Source: Bacillota bacterium (lineage in GTDB: Bacteria; Bacillota_I; Bacilli_A; Acholeplasmatales; Acholeplasmataceae). Taken from it: 18,886 nt of DNA. Below the pieces are notes generated by a model. It saw only the letters and a list, made by a program, of their open reading frames with translations. It was not told where the DNA came from and searched no databases. Positions 1 to 8,600 of this stretch are shown here, piece after piece. Numbering within the stretch: position 1 is the stretch's first letter; every line of letters begins with the position of its first letter. The stretch is from NCBI GenBank assembly GCA_030830185.1, contig JAURNN010000046.1, positions 1 to 18,886 on the forward strand. Direction: 5' to 3'. Both the position numbers and the translations under genes were made by a program.

Positions 1-273
1 TGGTCGGTATAAATCGGTTTTTCTTGGATGAATTTCCTCTATAAGGTAATGATCTGAAACAAAAGAGTACGTTACAATATCACCAACTTTAGGTGATAAT
101 TGCTGATGTTGTGTTTCTTTCTTTGTTTTTGATGAGATGCTCTGATAAAAACTTGACTTGCCATCCACTTCCATATGTCTTAATTTGCCTCTTGCAATCG
201 CATCAATTCGTTTTTGATCTTCAGTTAAAATGGTGTACTGGTTTGAAATTTGTTTGATGATTTGGCCTGTCAT
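1..273 (-). CDS. rsgA: RsgA, ribosome small-subunit GTPase A (N-terminal part, runs off window)
   Basis: Only the first 91 codons are present; the gene continues past base 1. The product begins MTGQIIKQISNQYTIL and reads through a VGDIVTYSF segment to IHPRKTDLYRP. This matches the N-terminal OB-fold of the RsgA/YloQ family, where the linker before the GTPase domain carries a conserved R-K/T-x-L-x-RP pattern. RsgA is a circularly permuted GTPase that binds the 30S subunit late in its assembly. The GTPase domain and zinc site lie outside the window and cannot be checked. The ATG overlaps the rlmN stop codon in an ATGA arrangement and is preceded by only a weak AAAGAGA Shine-Dalgarno, so translational coupling to rlmN is likely. 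In Bacillus a phosphatase and kinase pair sits between these two genes; here they are directly adjacent. Confidence 0.85.
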   Translation of the reverse strand, partial: MTGQIIKQISNQYTILTEDQKRIDAIARGKLRHMEVDGKSSFYQSISSKTKKETQHQQLSPKVGDIVTYSFVSDHYLIEEIHPRKTDLYRP

Positions 274-1301
274 AGCATCTCTTTTTGCGCATGTTGAGAA
301 CGAAGTTGTCCACATGCAGCATTAATATCATGTCCTTGCTCTTTTCTAAGTGTGACTTGTATTTTATGCTTTTTTAAGACGTCATAAAAAGCTTCCATAC
401 GTGCTCTATCTGAACGTTTATAAGGTGCTTCAATGACCTCATTATAAGGAATTAAGTTAACATAAGCATTCATGCCTTTAATTTTTTCAGCGAGTTCTTT
501 TGCAACTTCAACTGAATCATTAAGTTCTTGAATCATAATATATTCAAAGGTCACACGACGTTTGGTGATCTTTAAATATTCTCTTACTGCTTCTAAAACA
601 CGATCAACATTGTATGTTTTATTAATTTTCATGAGAGATGTACGAATGTCATCATTAGGCGCATGTAAACTCACTGCTAAATTGACTTGAATACCAAGTT
701 CAGCAAATGCTTTAATTTTAGGTACAATTCCTGATGTTGAAACGGTAATATGGCGCGCTCCAATCGATAATCCTTTTGGATCATTGACGGTTTTTAAAAA
801 TGTTGTTAGGTTTTTATAATTGTCAAAAGGTTCCCCAATCCCCATAACAACAATATATTGTATTTTTTCTTCTAATTGACGTTCAGTTTCTATAATTTGT
901 GCGATGATTTCACCTGCAGTTAAATCACGTTTTTTCTGCAATTGTCCACTTGCACAAAAAGAACATCCAATATTACATCCAACTTGTGTGGTCACACAAA
1001 TTGAATTACCGTAATGATGTTTCATAAGAACAGCTTCAATTAAATGTCCATCATGCACTGAATACAGTTGTTTAATGGTCCCATCATTACTGACAGATTT
1101 TAATACAAACTCGAGTGCATTTAGTTTATATGTTTCATTTAACGCGTCAATAAGGGTTTGAGGTAAATTGTGCATCTCTTCAAATGTTGCGACTTTCATT
1201 TGATATAAAAAGTGCCATATTTGTCTTGCGCGATATTGCTTTTCACCTTGCTCTTTTACCCAAGATACTAATTGGTCATAACTAAGATCGTATATTAACA
1301 T
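270..1301 (-). CDS. rlmN: RlmN, dual-specificity 23S rRNA / tRNA adenine-C2 methyltransferase
   Basis: 343-residue radical-SAM enzyme that makes 2-methyladenosine in 23S rRNA (A2503) and, in known family members, tRNA A37. The CxxxCxxC iron-sulfur motif is at Cys109, Cys113 and Cys116. Cys102 and Cys330 correspond in spacing and context (GCN and AACGQL) to the two catalytic cysteines of the E. coli enzyme, so the active site looks complete. The VVMGIGEPFDN segment is the glycine-rich SAM-binding signature, and length is normal for Firmicutes. The start is an ATG with an AGGA Shine-Dalgarno 7 bases after the pheT stop. It ends in TGA, which shows that UGA is a stop in this organism. It reads as the third gene of the pheS-pheT-rlmN-rsgA run. 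RlmN is preferred over Cfr because of genomic context and overall housekeeping appearance. Confidence 0.95.
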   Translation of the reverse strand: MLIYDLSYDQLVSWVKEQGEKQYRARQIWHFLYQMKVATFEEMHNLPQTLIDALNETYKLNALEFVLKSVSNDGTIKQLYSVHDGHLIEAVLMKHHYGNSICVTTQVGCNIGCSFCASGQLQKKRDLTAGEIIAQIIETERQLEEKIQYIVVMGIGEPFDNYKNLTTFLKTVNDPKGLSIGARHITVSTSGIVPKIKAFAELGIQVNLAVSLHAPNDDIRTSLMKINKTYNVDRVLEAVREYLKITKRRVTFEYIMIQELNDSVEVAKELAEKIKGMNAYVNLIPYNEVIEAPYKRSDRARMEAFYDVLKKHKIQVTLRKEQGHDINAACGQLRSQHAQKEML

Positions 1302-1308
1302 AGATTTC

Positions 1309-3663
1309 CTATCTTATCTCTAATTTAAGTTCAAATTGACAACGATGAATCACTTTTTTAATAAGTTTATCAACATCTTCGTTGGTAAGTGTACTCTCTT
1401 CATTATTTAAAATTATTCTAAAAGCCACAGACTTGTATTCAGTTGATACATGTTCACCTTGATACACATCAAATACATAGACATCCACTAAATATTTCTT
1501 TAATGTTTGTTGCATTAATTCTATCACATTTTTAACACTCATGTCTTTTGGCATTAAAAAAGCAAGGTCTCTTTCCACTGAAGGATACTTAGAAATGGAT
1601 TGATAAGTTTTTGTTTCATGTTTGTCTAAGAGTTGATCTAAATCTAAATAAGACGCATAGACATTTTTTAAATCATAGGCTCTTGTTAGAATTGGATGTA
1701 ACTTTCCAAAATGTCCGACTTCTTGACCTGACAAGAGAATGGTTGCCGCTTGATAAGGGTGATAATTTGAATCATTTTCTCTTTCAACAATTTCAATTTC
1801 ATGACCTAATACTTCAAGTACTTGTTTTAGGATTGCTTTAAGTGTATAAAAAGAGGCTTGAAGTTGTTGTTTTTGGATTTTATTTTCAATCCATGTGTCT
1901 TTTAACATGATTCCTAAAACATTTTTTTCCTGGTTTTGACTAAAGACGTGACCGATTTCAAAAATTTGATCAAGTTCTAATTGACGGTTTTGATTATAGG
2001 AAAGTGTATCTAGTAAACCTCCATATAACGATTGTCTTAATAGTTTTCTATCTTCACTTAATGGATATAAAAGTTCTACTTTTTCACCCATTTGATGAAA
2101 GGTTTCATATTCTTCTTTTTTTCTTAGTGAATAGGTGATGACTTGTTGGAGTCCAAGAGCGGTTAATAACGATTCAAGTTGTCTTGTTTTTTGTTGAGAA
2201 AAACTAAGTCTTCCCTCTAGTGATGTTTTCAGGGGTGTTGAAGGAATAAGATCAAGACCATAAATACGACCGACTTCTTCAACAATATCAGCTTCAATAA
2301 GAATATCATAACGATCATCAGGTGGAATACATAAAAGATGATCTTGATGCATGGTGACATCAAATCTAAGTCTTAATAAATAATGCAAAATTTCATCATT
2401 CGTTAATTTTAAGCCTAAAGCATCGTTAATAGTTTGAAATGAAATGTGAATCTCAGGTCTGCTTATGTTTTTTTCATCATAAACCGTCTCTCCAACGAGT
2501 GTCGCGCCAGCAAGTTCAATGAGTAATTGTGTGGCTAAATTTAGACCCAATTCAACACGATCAAAACCAACACCACGTTCAAAACGAAGTGAAGAGTCGC
2601 TTTTTAAATCCAATCTTTTTGAGGTTTGATTTATTGAACTTGGATCGAATAATGCAGCTTCTAAAAAGATAGATGTCGTATGCTCTGAAACGATGGTGTT
2701 TTCAAGTCCCATTACACCAGCAAGTGCAATTGCTTCTTGACCGTTTGCAATGACCAAATCTGAACGTATGAGTGTTCTTTCTTTGCCATCGAGTGTCACG
2801 ACTTTCTCATGTTCGTTTGCTTGTCTAATGACAATATCTTGATGGTTTAATTTTTGATAATCAAATGTATGGAGTGGTGTTCCAAGAAATAATAATACGT
2901 AATTAGTAACATCAACAACATTATTAATTGGACGAATATCATTATCAATTAATAATGACTTTAACCACCATGGTGACTCTTTAATAGAGACATTTTCAAA
3001 AACTCTTCCAAAGTATCGATAACATGCATCACTTTGAATAGAAACTTTGATTTGATGATCTTTTTTTAGTGGTTGAAACTCAAACGTTGGTAATTGAATT
3101 TTCATATTAAGCATCGCTGATAGATCATAGGCGTATCCTAAAATAGAAAGTAAGTCGCCACGGTTAGGCGTTAAACTTAATTCCATTTTAAACCCTGTTT
3201 GACCGAGTGCTTCATAGCCTGAAAAACCCGGTTCAAAAGATTCACCAAAGTAATAAATCCCATCTTTAAAATCATCAGGTATCACTTTATCGGAAAACCC
3301 TAATTCTTTTAATGAACAAATCATCCCAGATGATTTTTCACCTCGAATAACAGCTTCTTTAATTTCAAAATTGCCTGGTAAAATTGCACCTACTTTTGCA
3401 ACGATGACCGTTTGATTCGCATCAACATTTTTAGCACCACATACAATATTTAAAACCACACCATTGCCAACATCTACAGTTGTTAGATTTAAATGATCTG
3501 AATTTGGATGATTTTCGCGTGTTAACACTTTTCCAATCACAACAAAAGGATCATCTTCTCTTAATTCAAAGGATTCAATTTCAGTGATTTTTTGATTGGT
3601 AAGTGCTTCGAGATGTTGAGGTGTTTTTATGAATTTTTCAAGTGCTTTTTGAGTAATAACCAT
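1309..3663 (-). CDS. pheT: Phenylalanyl-tRNA synthetase, beta subunit
   Basis: 784-residue beta chain of the alpha2-beta2 phenylalanyl-tRNA synthetase, close to the usual bacterial length of about 790-805. An EMAP-type tRNA-binding OB-fold occupies roughly residues 40-150 and includes ENHPNSDHLNLTTVDVG and NIVCGAKNV. The B3/B4 region with its editing site follows (RPINNVVDVTNYVL, near residue 245; GTPLHTFDY soon after). The B5 domain and the inactive synthetase-like core come next (IEADIVEEVGRIYGLD). An FDX-ACB anticodon-binding domain forms roughly the last 95 residues (SKYPSVERDLAF onward). The ATG lies 2 bases beyond the pheS stop and is preceded by AAGGGGG inside the end of pheS, so the two subunits are probably translated as a coupled pair. 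Only 7 bases separate it from rlmN, with no terminator. Confidence 0.97.
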   Translation of the reverse strand: MVITQKALEKFIKTPQHLEALTNQKITEIESFELREDDPFVVIGKVLTRENHPNSDHLNLTTVDVGNGVVLNIVCGAKNVDANQTVIVAKVGAILPGNFEIKEAVIRGEKSSGMICSLKELGFSDKVIPDDFKDGIYYFGESFEPGFSGYEALGQTGFKMELSLTPNRGDLLSILGYAYDLSAMLNMKIQLPTFEFQPLKKDHQIKVSIQSDACYRYFGRVFENVSIKESPWWLKSLLIDNDIRPINNVVDVTNYVLLFLGTPLHTFDYQKLNHQDIVIRQANEHEKVVTLDGKERTLIRSDLVIANGQEAIALAGVMGLENTIVSEHTTSIFLEAALFDPSSINQTSKRLDLKSDSSLRFERGVGFDRVELGLNLATQLLIELAGATLVGETVYDEKNISRPEIHISFQTINDALGLKLTNDEILHYLLRLRFDVTMHQDHLLCIPPDDRYDILIEADIVEEVGRIYGLDLIPSTPLKTSLEGRLSFSQQKTRQLESLLTALGLQQVITYSLRKKEEYETFHQMGEKVELLYPLSEDRKLLRQSLYGGLLDTLSYNQNRQLELDQIFEIGHVFSQNQEKNVLGIMLKDTWIENKIQKQQLQASFYTLKAILKQVLEVLGHEIEIVERENDSNYHPYQAATILLSGQEVGHFGKLHPILTRAYDLKNVYASYLDLDQLLDKHETKTYQSISKYPSVERDLAFLMPKDMSVKNVIELMQQTLKKYLVDVYVFDVYQGEHVSTEYKSVAFRIILNNEESTLTNEDVDKLIKKVIHRCQFELKLEIR

Positions 3664-3665
3664 GA

Positions 3666-4667
3666 TTAAATAACCCCCTTGAATTGATCTAAAAACCGTT
3701 TATCATTGATATAAAACTGTCGAATATCATCAATAAAATATTTTAAAATCGCGATACGCTCAACGCCAATACCAAAAGCAAATCCACGCTTCACTGAAGC
3801 ATCATAATTCGCCATCGTTAATACATTGGGATGCACCATACCAGCGCCTAATACTTCTATCCATATAGGTGTACCATCTGCTTTCATAAAGGACACATCC
3901 ACTTCAACAGAAGGTTCAGTAAACGGGAAATAAGAAGGTCTTAATCTAATTTTACGATCTGGACCGAAAATATGTTTTGCCATATCCAGTAAAATCCCTT
4001 TTAAATGAGAAAAATTAAGATCATCAGACACATAAAGACCTTCAATTTGCATAAATTGATGACTGTGCGTAGGATCATCATCATCCCGTCTATAAACTTT
4101 ACCTGGACAAATAATTGCAAGATCGGAGCCATTCGCTTCTAACATCGAACGCGCTTGAACAGGCGACGTGTGGGTACGCAATAGCCTTTCAGGATCAACA
4201 TAAAAAGAATCTTGCATCGCACGTGCAGGATGGCCTTTCGCAAGATTCATCATTTCAAAATTGAAATGATCTGTTTCAAGTTCTGGACCCTCAGCAATTG
4301 AAAATCCTTTTCCAATGAAAAAGTCTTCAACATCACGAATGACTTGAATCAAAGGATGACGATATCCTTTTGGAAGTGATATTTCATCTAAATGAATGTC
4401 AACTTTTTCATTTTTAAATGTTTCTAATAAAGCATCATTTTCTAGTTGAGTTTTTTTAAGAGTCAATGCCTCTTCAATCGTTTGTTTTAAAACATTAACG
4501 GATTCACCAAACGTTTTTCTTTCATCAGGATTCATGTCTTTAAGTTGTTTCATGAGCTCAGTTATAGAGCCTTTTTTTGATAAAAATGCAATTCGAATTG
4601 ACTCTAGTGATTGAAGATCTTTTGTTTCTTCGATTTGTTTTAATGCTTCTAATTTTAATTGTTCCAT
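3666..4667 (-). CDS. pheS: Phenylalanyl-tRNA synthetase, alpha subunit
   Basis: 333-residue catalytic alpha chain that attaches phenylalanine to tRNA-Phe. An N-terminal coiled-coil arm (about residues 1-90, with FLSKKGSITELMKQL) precedes the class II core. Motif 1 is HPLIQVIRDVEDFF, motif 2 is YRRDDDDPTHSHQFMQIEGL, and motif 3 is GFAFGIGVERIAILKY near the C terminus. The open frame extends 31 codons upstream to 4760, but that extension runs through the T-box element and its terminator. The ATG at 4667 has a strong GGAGGAAG Shine-Dalgarno and begins MEQLKLEAL, as expected for PheS, so it was chosen. Expression is governed by the Phe T-box leader directly upstream. Confidence 0.97.
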   Translation of the reverse strand: MEQLKLEALKQIEETKDLQSLESIRIAFLSKKGSITELMKQLKDMNPDERKTFGESVNVLKQTIEEALTLKKTQLENDALLETFKNEKVDIHLDEISLPKGYRHPLIQVIRDVEDFFIGKGFSIAEGPELETDHFNFEMMNLAKGHPARAMQDSFYVDPERLLRTHTSPVQARSMLEANGSDLAIICPGKVYRRDDDDPTHSHQFMQIEGLYVSDDLNFSHLKGILLDMAKHIFGPDRKIRLRPSYFPFTEPSVEVDVSFMKADGTPIWIEVLGAGMVHPNVLTMANYDASVKRGFAFGIGVERIAILKYFIDDIRQFYINDKRFLDQFKGVI

Positions 4668-4683
4668 ACTTCCTCCATATAAA

Positions 4684-4721
4684 TAAAAAAATGTCCTTAA
4701 ACCGAAAAACGATCTAAGGAC
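4684..4721 (-). terminator. T-box attenuator terminator of pheS
   Basis: On the minus strand GTCCTTA (4715-4721) pairs with TAAGGAC (4693-4699) around a 15-base loop, followed by a run of seven Ts and then an AT-rich tail. It lies between the T-box antiterminator and the pheS ribosome binding site, which is the standard place for the regulated terminator of a T-box leader. Confidence 0.85.
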
Positions 4722-4922
4722 GCCATAGACGCGGTACCACCTTAGTTCCAGTGCTTTCACACTGACACTTTGTTTGTCTTTAACGCAGACCTGCGGGTGT
4801 GATTAGCACCTCTCCAAGCTGAAATTCATCATGAGTTTGACGTTTTTACACCACCCAAACGCTCTCTATACAAACTCGATTGATTACTGAGGCTCTTCTT
4901 CGATTTAATCTCTTCTACTTGC
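4690..4922 (-). promoter_or_regulatory. T-box leader, phenylalanine-responsive, upstream of pheS
   Basis: The minus-strand leader contains the hallmark T-box sequence AAGGTGGTACCGCG (around 4730-4745), which pairs with the tRNA acceptor end and forms the antiterminator. Upstream are a Stem I with AGAGAGC and GGTGGTG segments, a candidate specifier TTC at 4821-4823 followed by A, and a CCTC/GAGG closing helix. A Stem III hairpin follows (CAGTG at 4760-4764 on the minus strand, closing with CACTG at 4749-4753). An intrinsic terminator lies just before the pheS Shine-Dalgarno. UUC is a phenylalanine codon read by tRNA-Phe (GAA), which matches the downstream gene. Uncharged tRNA-Phe should stabilise the antiterminator and allow read-through. 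The 5' end is inferred from the promoter, and the leader overlaps the last codons of the BI-1 gene. Confidence 0.95.
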
Positions 4923-5633
4923 AAGAATCATTATAAGACGTAATATTTCAATGTATAACCAAACGATTGTGACCATTAATCCAAGTGCGACCATCCATTC
5001 ATACTTCTTATCTGCACCACCTGAAACAATCGCTTCTGCGCGATCAAAATCTAAAGTAAGCATCAATGCACCATAAATAATAAGGAAAACACTAATACCA
5101 ATGGCTAACCCGTAACTATTTCCGAAAACAGCATTCATGTCTACAAAAATCGATAGTATACCAAACCCGATAAAGAAAAATAAGATTCCAAAAAGTGTTG
5201 CATACATGATTTTTTTAAATCGAGTTGTCACTCTAATAATACGTGATGAATATAAAAATAACATCACAAAGAAAATTGCAGTGGTTGCAATAATGGCTGC
5301 ATAAGGTGCACCAGGAACAAAGGTGTTTGCAATCATCGTAATCATCGCAAGTAAAATACCTTCTGCTGCAGCATATACGAAACTCATCGGCATCGCGAGC
5401 GTTGGTACAAATGAAGCGATCAGTATTGCAATAAGCGCAACAATGATAGAACCAATAAGTAATCCCATAAATGTTTCAGCGGGTAAACTTGTAATCGCAT
5501 AAAAACCAGTTAATACGGCAACACCTAATAAAATGAATGTTTTTAATGTGATGCCTCTGTAAGATGCTGTTTCTGCAGTTTCATATGTTACAGATCTTTC
5601 AATGTTAGCAAATACTGGATTTGAAGAACGCAT
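4905..5633 (-). CDS. Bax inhibitor-1 / YccA-family membrane protein
   Basis: 242-residue polytopic membrane protein. It begins MRSSNPVF and ends with KKYEWMVALGLMVTIVWLYIEILRL, both typical of the BI-1/YccA branch often listed as BaxI_1. Seven hydrophobic segments are visible at about residues 30-48, 54-76, 82-103, 110-129, 141-163, 172-194 and 212-236. The acidic pair Asp195/Asp197 (LDFDRAEAIVSGGADKKYEW) resembles the pH-sensing aspartates described in other BI-1 proteins. Relatives act as pH-dependent calcium leak channels, but the role of this bacterial branch is not well established and no physiological function is claimed. The ATG is preceded by AGGAGGT with 7-base spacing. It has its own promoter, and its 3' end carries the likely pheS promoter. 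No separate terminator is seen after it, so some transcripts may run into the T-box leader. Confidence 0.85.
   Translation of the reverse strand: MRSSNPVFANIERSVTYETAETASYRGITLKTFILLGVAVLTGFYAITSLPAETFMGLLIGSIIVALIAILIASFVPTLAMPMSFVYAAAEGILLAMITMIANTFVPGAPYAAIIATTAIFFVMLFLYSSRIIRVTTRFKKIMYATLFGILFFFIGFGILSIFVDMNAVFGNSYGLAIGISVFLIIYGALMLTLDFDRAEAIVSGGADKKYEWMVALGLMVTIVWLYIEILRLIMILASRRD
4930..4958 (-). promoter_or_regulatory. Probable pheS operon promoter inside the BI-1 gene
   Basis: A perfect TATAAT (4930-4935) lies within the final codons of the BI-1-type gene. At 17-base spacing is TTATAC (4953-4958), a poor -35 match. Transcription would begin near 4922, just ahead of Stem I of the T-box leader, which is where the leader should start. 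The -10 is convincing; the -35 is weak. Confidence 0.5.
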
Positions 5634-5661
5634 GTTTGATACCTCCTAAAATTACAATCAT

Positions 5662-5690
5662 ATTATATAAGAAACCCTTTTAAAGTGCAA
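5662..5690 (-). promoter_or_regulatory. Promoter of the BI-1-family gene
   Basis: TTGCAC (5685-5690) and TATAAT (5662-5667) are separated by 17 bases, a strong sigma-70-type promoter on the minus strand. The -35 box lies in the last codons of polC. An AGGAGGT ribosome binding site follows at 5643-5649. Confidence 0.8.
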
Positions 5691-8600
5691 ACAATCCTTG
5701 CTCTTTCTCATCATTTTCGACAATGAGTTCATCGAAAGCGCCATAGGTTTCCATCTTCGCAAAAACCGTTTGATTGATTCTTGTTCTAACTTTAACATCT
5801 TCTTTAGATGTAAAGGGATTTTCTAAGCGTGTTTGGATAATTCCACTCGCAACGTTATCACCTAATCCATCAATGGAGATAAAAGGCATCCTTAATCCAT
5901 TTTCTTCCATTACAAACGTTTTTGAATCGGATTTATTGATGTCTACTTTTTTAAAATGAAAACCTCTTAATGTCATTTCATAAGCAACATGAAGCGTTGT
6001 GAGTGTGGACTGTTCATTTGCGGTTAAATAATTTTTAGCAAGTAATTCTTTAATTCCATTTTTTAGTGCAAGTGGTCCTGCAAGCATTTTTTCATAATCA
6101 AATTTATCAACACGTTTTGAAAAATAAGCACTATAAAACAAGAGTGGGTCATGAACTTTAAACCAAGCGATACGTAATGCCATAATGACATATGCCGTTG
6201 CGTGTGCTTTCGGAAACATATACTTAATTTGTTGACATGACCAAATATACCACTCAGGAACACCTGCAAGTCTCATTTCAGATTCATAACTTAACCATGC
6301 TTGAGGATCTTTAGAGGGTTTTCCTTTTCTAACAAACTCCATGATTTCAAACGCTTTTAATGGTTCAAGACCAAATTCAATCAACTGAACCATAATATCA
6401 TCACGGCAACCTATGATTTGGTCAATATCGATACCTCCATATGAGGTTGATCCTCTGACTAAATCTTGCGCATTTTTAAGCCATACATCTGTACCATGTG
6501 ACAGCCCTGAAACTTTCACGAGTCCAGCGAATGTTTTTGGTTTAATGTCTGAAAGCATTTGTCTTGTAAATTGAGTATTGAATTCAGGTATGGCAAAAGA
6601 TGCAATTTCGCTCATTAAATCTGCTTTTGAAACACCTATGATTTCAGTACCATGAAACATCTTCATCACTTCTTTATCATCTAGGGGGATATCTTTTGCA
6701 TCGTCAAACGGATATTTATCAGGATACTTTTGTACATGGTCCATTAGAAATTTAATCATGGTTGGATCATCATGCCCTAAAATATCAAGTTTTAATAAAT
6801 TTGATTCAAATGCATGATAATCATAATGTGTTGTAAACCAATCATTATCCGTATTATTTGCTGGATATTGAATTGGAGTCACGTCATAAATATCGTAGCC
6901 CTCAGGAACAACAATAATGCCACCTGGATGTTGTCCTGTTGAACGTTTTACACCTTCAATATTTTTGGCCATGCGTTCGATTTGTGCTGGTCTTTTTTCT
7001 AAATGATGGTCTTCTAAATAACCCTTCACATAGCCATATGCGTTTTTTTCAGCAATGGTTTGAATGGTACCTGCTCTATAAGCTTGAGAATCACCAACAA
7101 GCATTTTTACATAGTCATGTGCTTTTGATTGATATTCACCACTAAAATTTAAATCAATGTCTGGAATTTTATCGCCATTAAACCCTAAAAAGGTCTCAAA
7201 TGGAATATCATGACCATCTTTTAGTAATTTTTCTTGACAAACCGGACATAGAGCATCTGGTAAATCAAACCCCGCATAGACATGTTCAAAAAGATCTTGA
7301 AAATCTTTTTCGAATTCTGCAAATCCGTGTTGTTGGTATTCTTCTTCCGTTAATTTAAATGCTGTGAAATGACCTTTTTTACAACGGTAATGGGGTTTTA
7401 AAGGATTGACTTCGGTAATATTTAAAAGTGTGGCGACAAGTGATGACCCAACAGATCCTCTTGAACCCACTAAATAGCCTTCATCTAAAGAATTTTTAAC
7501 AAGTAAATGTGACATATAATAGATGGAAGCAAACTGGTTTTCAATGATGTTTTTTAATTCACGTTCAATACGTTTTTCAACTAAAGGATGTGGTTTATCT
7601 CCATATTGTCTCGTTTTTTGTAGGTCAACAAGTCGTTTTACTTCGTTTTCAATACTTGGTATGTTGATTTTTTGACTGAACGCATCATCTTGAATCGCAA
7701 TTAATCCAGAAGGAAAAAGTTGAATGATATCAATTCGGTCGTTTAATTTATTCGTTTCTTCAACAACAACACGTTCAGCATCGACACCTAAAAATGAAAA
7801 TGCTAAAAGCATGTCATCTGTGGTTCTAAAATGAAGTTTTGGTTTGACATCGTAGCGCTTTAAATCGTGAATACCACCGCCGACTTGTGGTGTTGAAATA
7901 TAAATATCGCGATACATATGATCTTCAGGATTTAAGTAATGCACATCTCCAGTCGCGATGACAGGAATAGAAAGTTTAGTCGCTGTATCAACGATCTTTT
8001 TAATGGTTACTTGAATAATTTCTTTTCCACCCTCACCAATTTGATCAATGAGGTGTAAATACGCTTCTGGTGGCTGAACTTCAACATAATCATAAAAAGA
8101 CATCACTTTTTCTAATGCATGAGGTGATTTATTAAGTGCAGTTTCAAATACTTCACCTTTATAACATCCTGAGCCAATTAATAGTCCTTCTCGGTACATT
8201 TCAATGACTTGTTTTGAAGTTCTAGCGCCTTTGTGATAAAAAGAGGTGAGTGCATGAGAAACGATTTTATATAAATTTTTTAGTCCTTTTTGTTGCTGAA
8301 CAAGAATATTCACATGAAAAGGGATCATGTATTTATAATACATATCTGTTTCGTTCATTTTTAAATAGTCTTGAGTGGTAAGATATCCTTTTTTTGAAAA
8401 TTGTTGCATCATCGCAAGCCAAATTTCAGCAGTCACGCGTGCATCATCTTCGGCTCGGTGATGAGCTTCTTGTTTGATTTTAAAATGTTTAGCAACCGCT
8501 TTTAAGTTAAAGGATTTTAATTCATCTTCATAATGAAGTCTTGCAAGCATTAATGTATCCATAAATCCAATATACGAAATGGCTAAATCATACATAGTTG

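Noticed and set aside
270..272. Possible use of UGA as tryptophan, as in Mycoplasma.
   Set aside because: rlmN ends at this TGA with rsgA starting across it, and tryptophans in the genes examined are TGG, so the standard code fits.
1313..1342. A promoter for rlmN at the end of pheT (TTGTCA, 18 bases, GATAAG).
   Set aside because: The -35 is good but the -10 matches at only four positions and the spacing is long; it was not strong enough to list.
4668..4760. A 31-codon N-terminal extension of pheS.
   Set aside because: It translates the T-box element and its terminator; the internal ATG at 4667 has a strong Shine-Dalgarno and matches PheS N termini.
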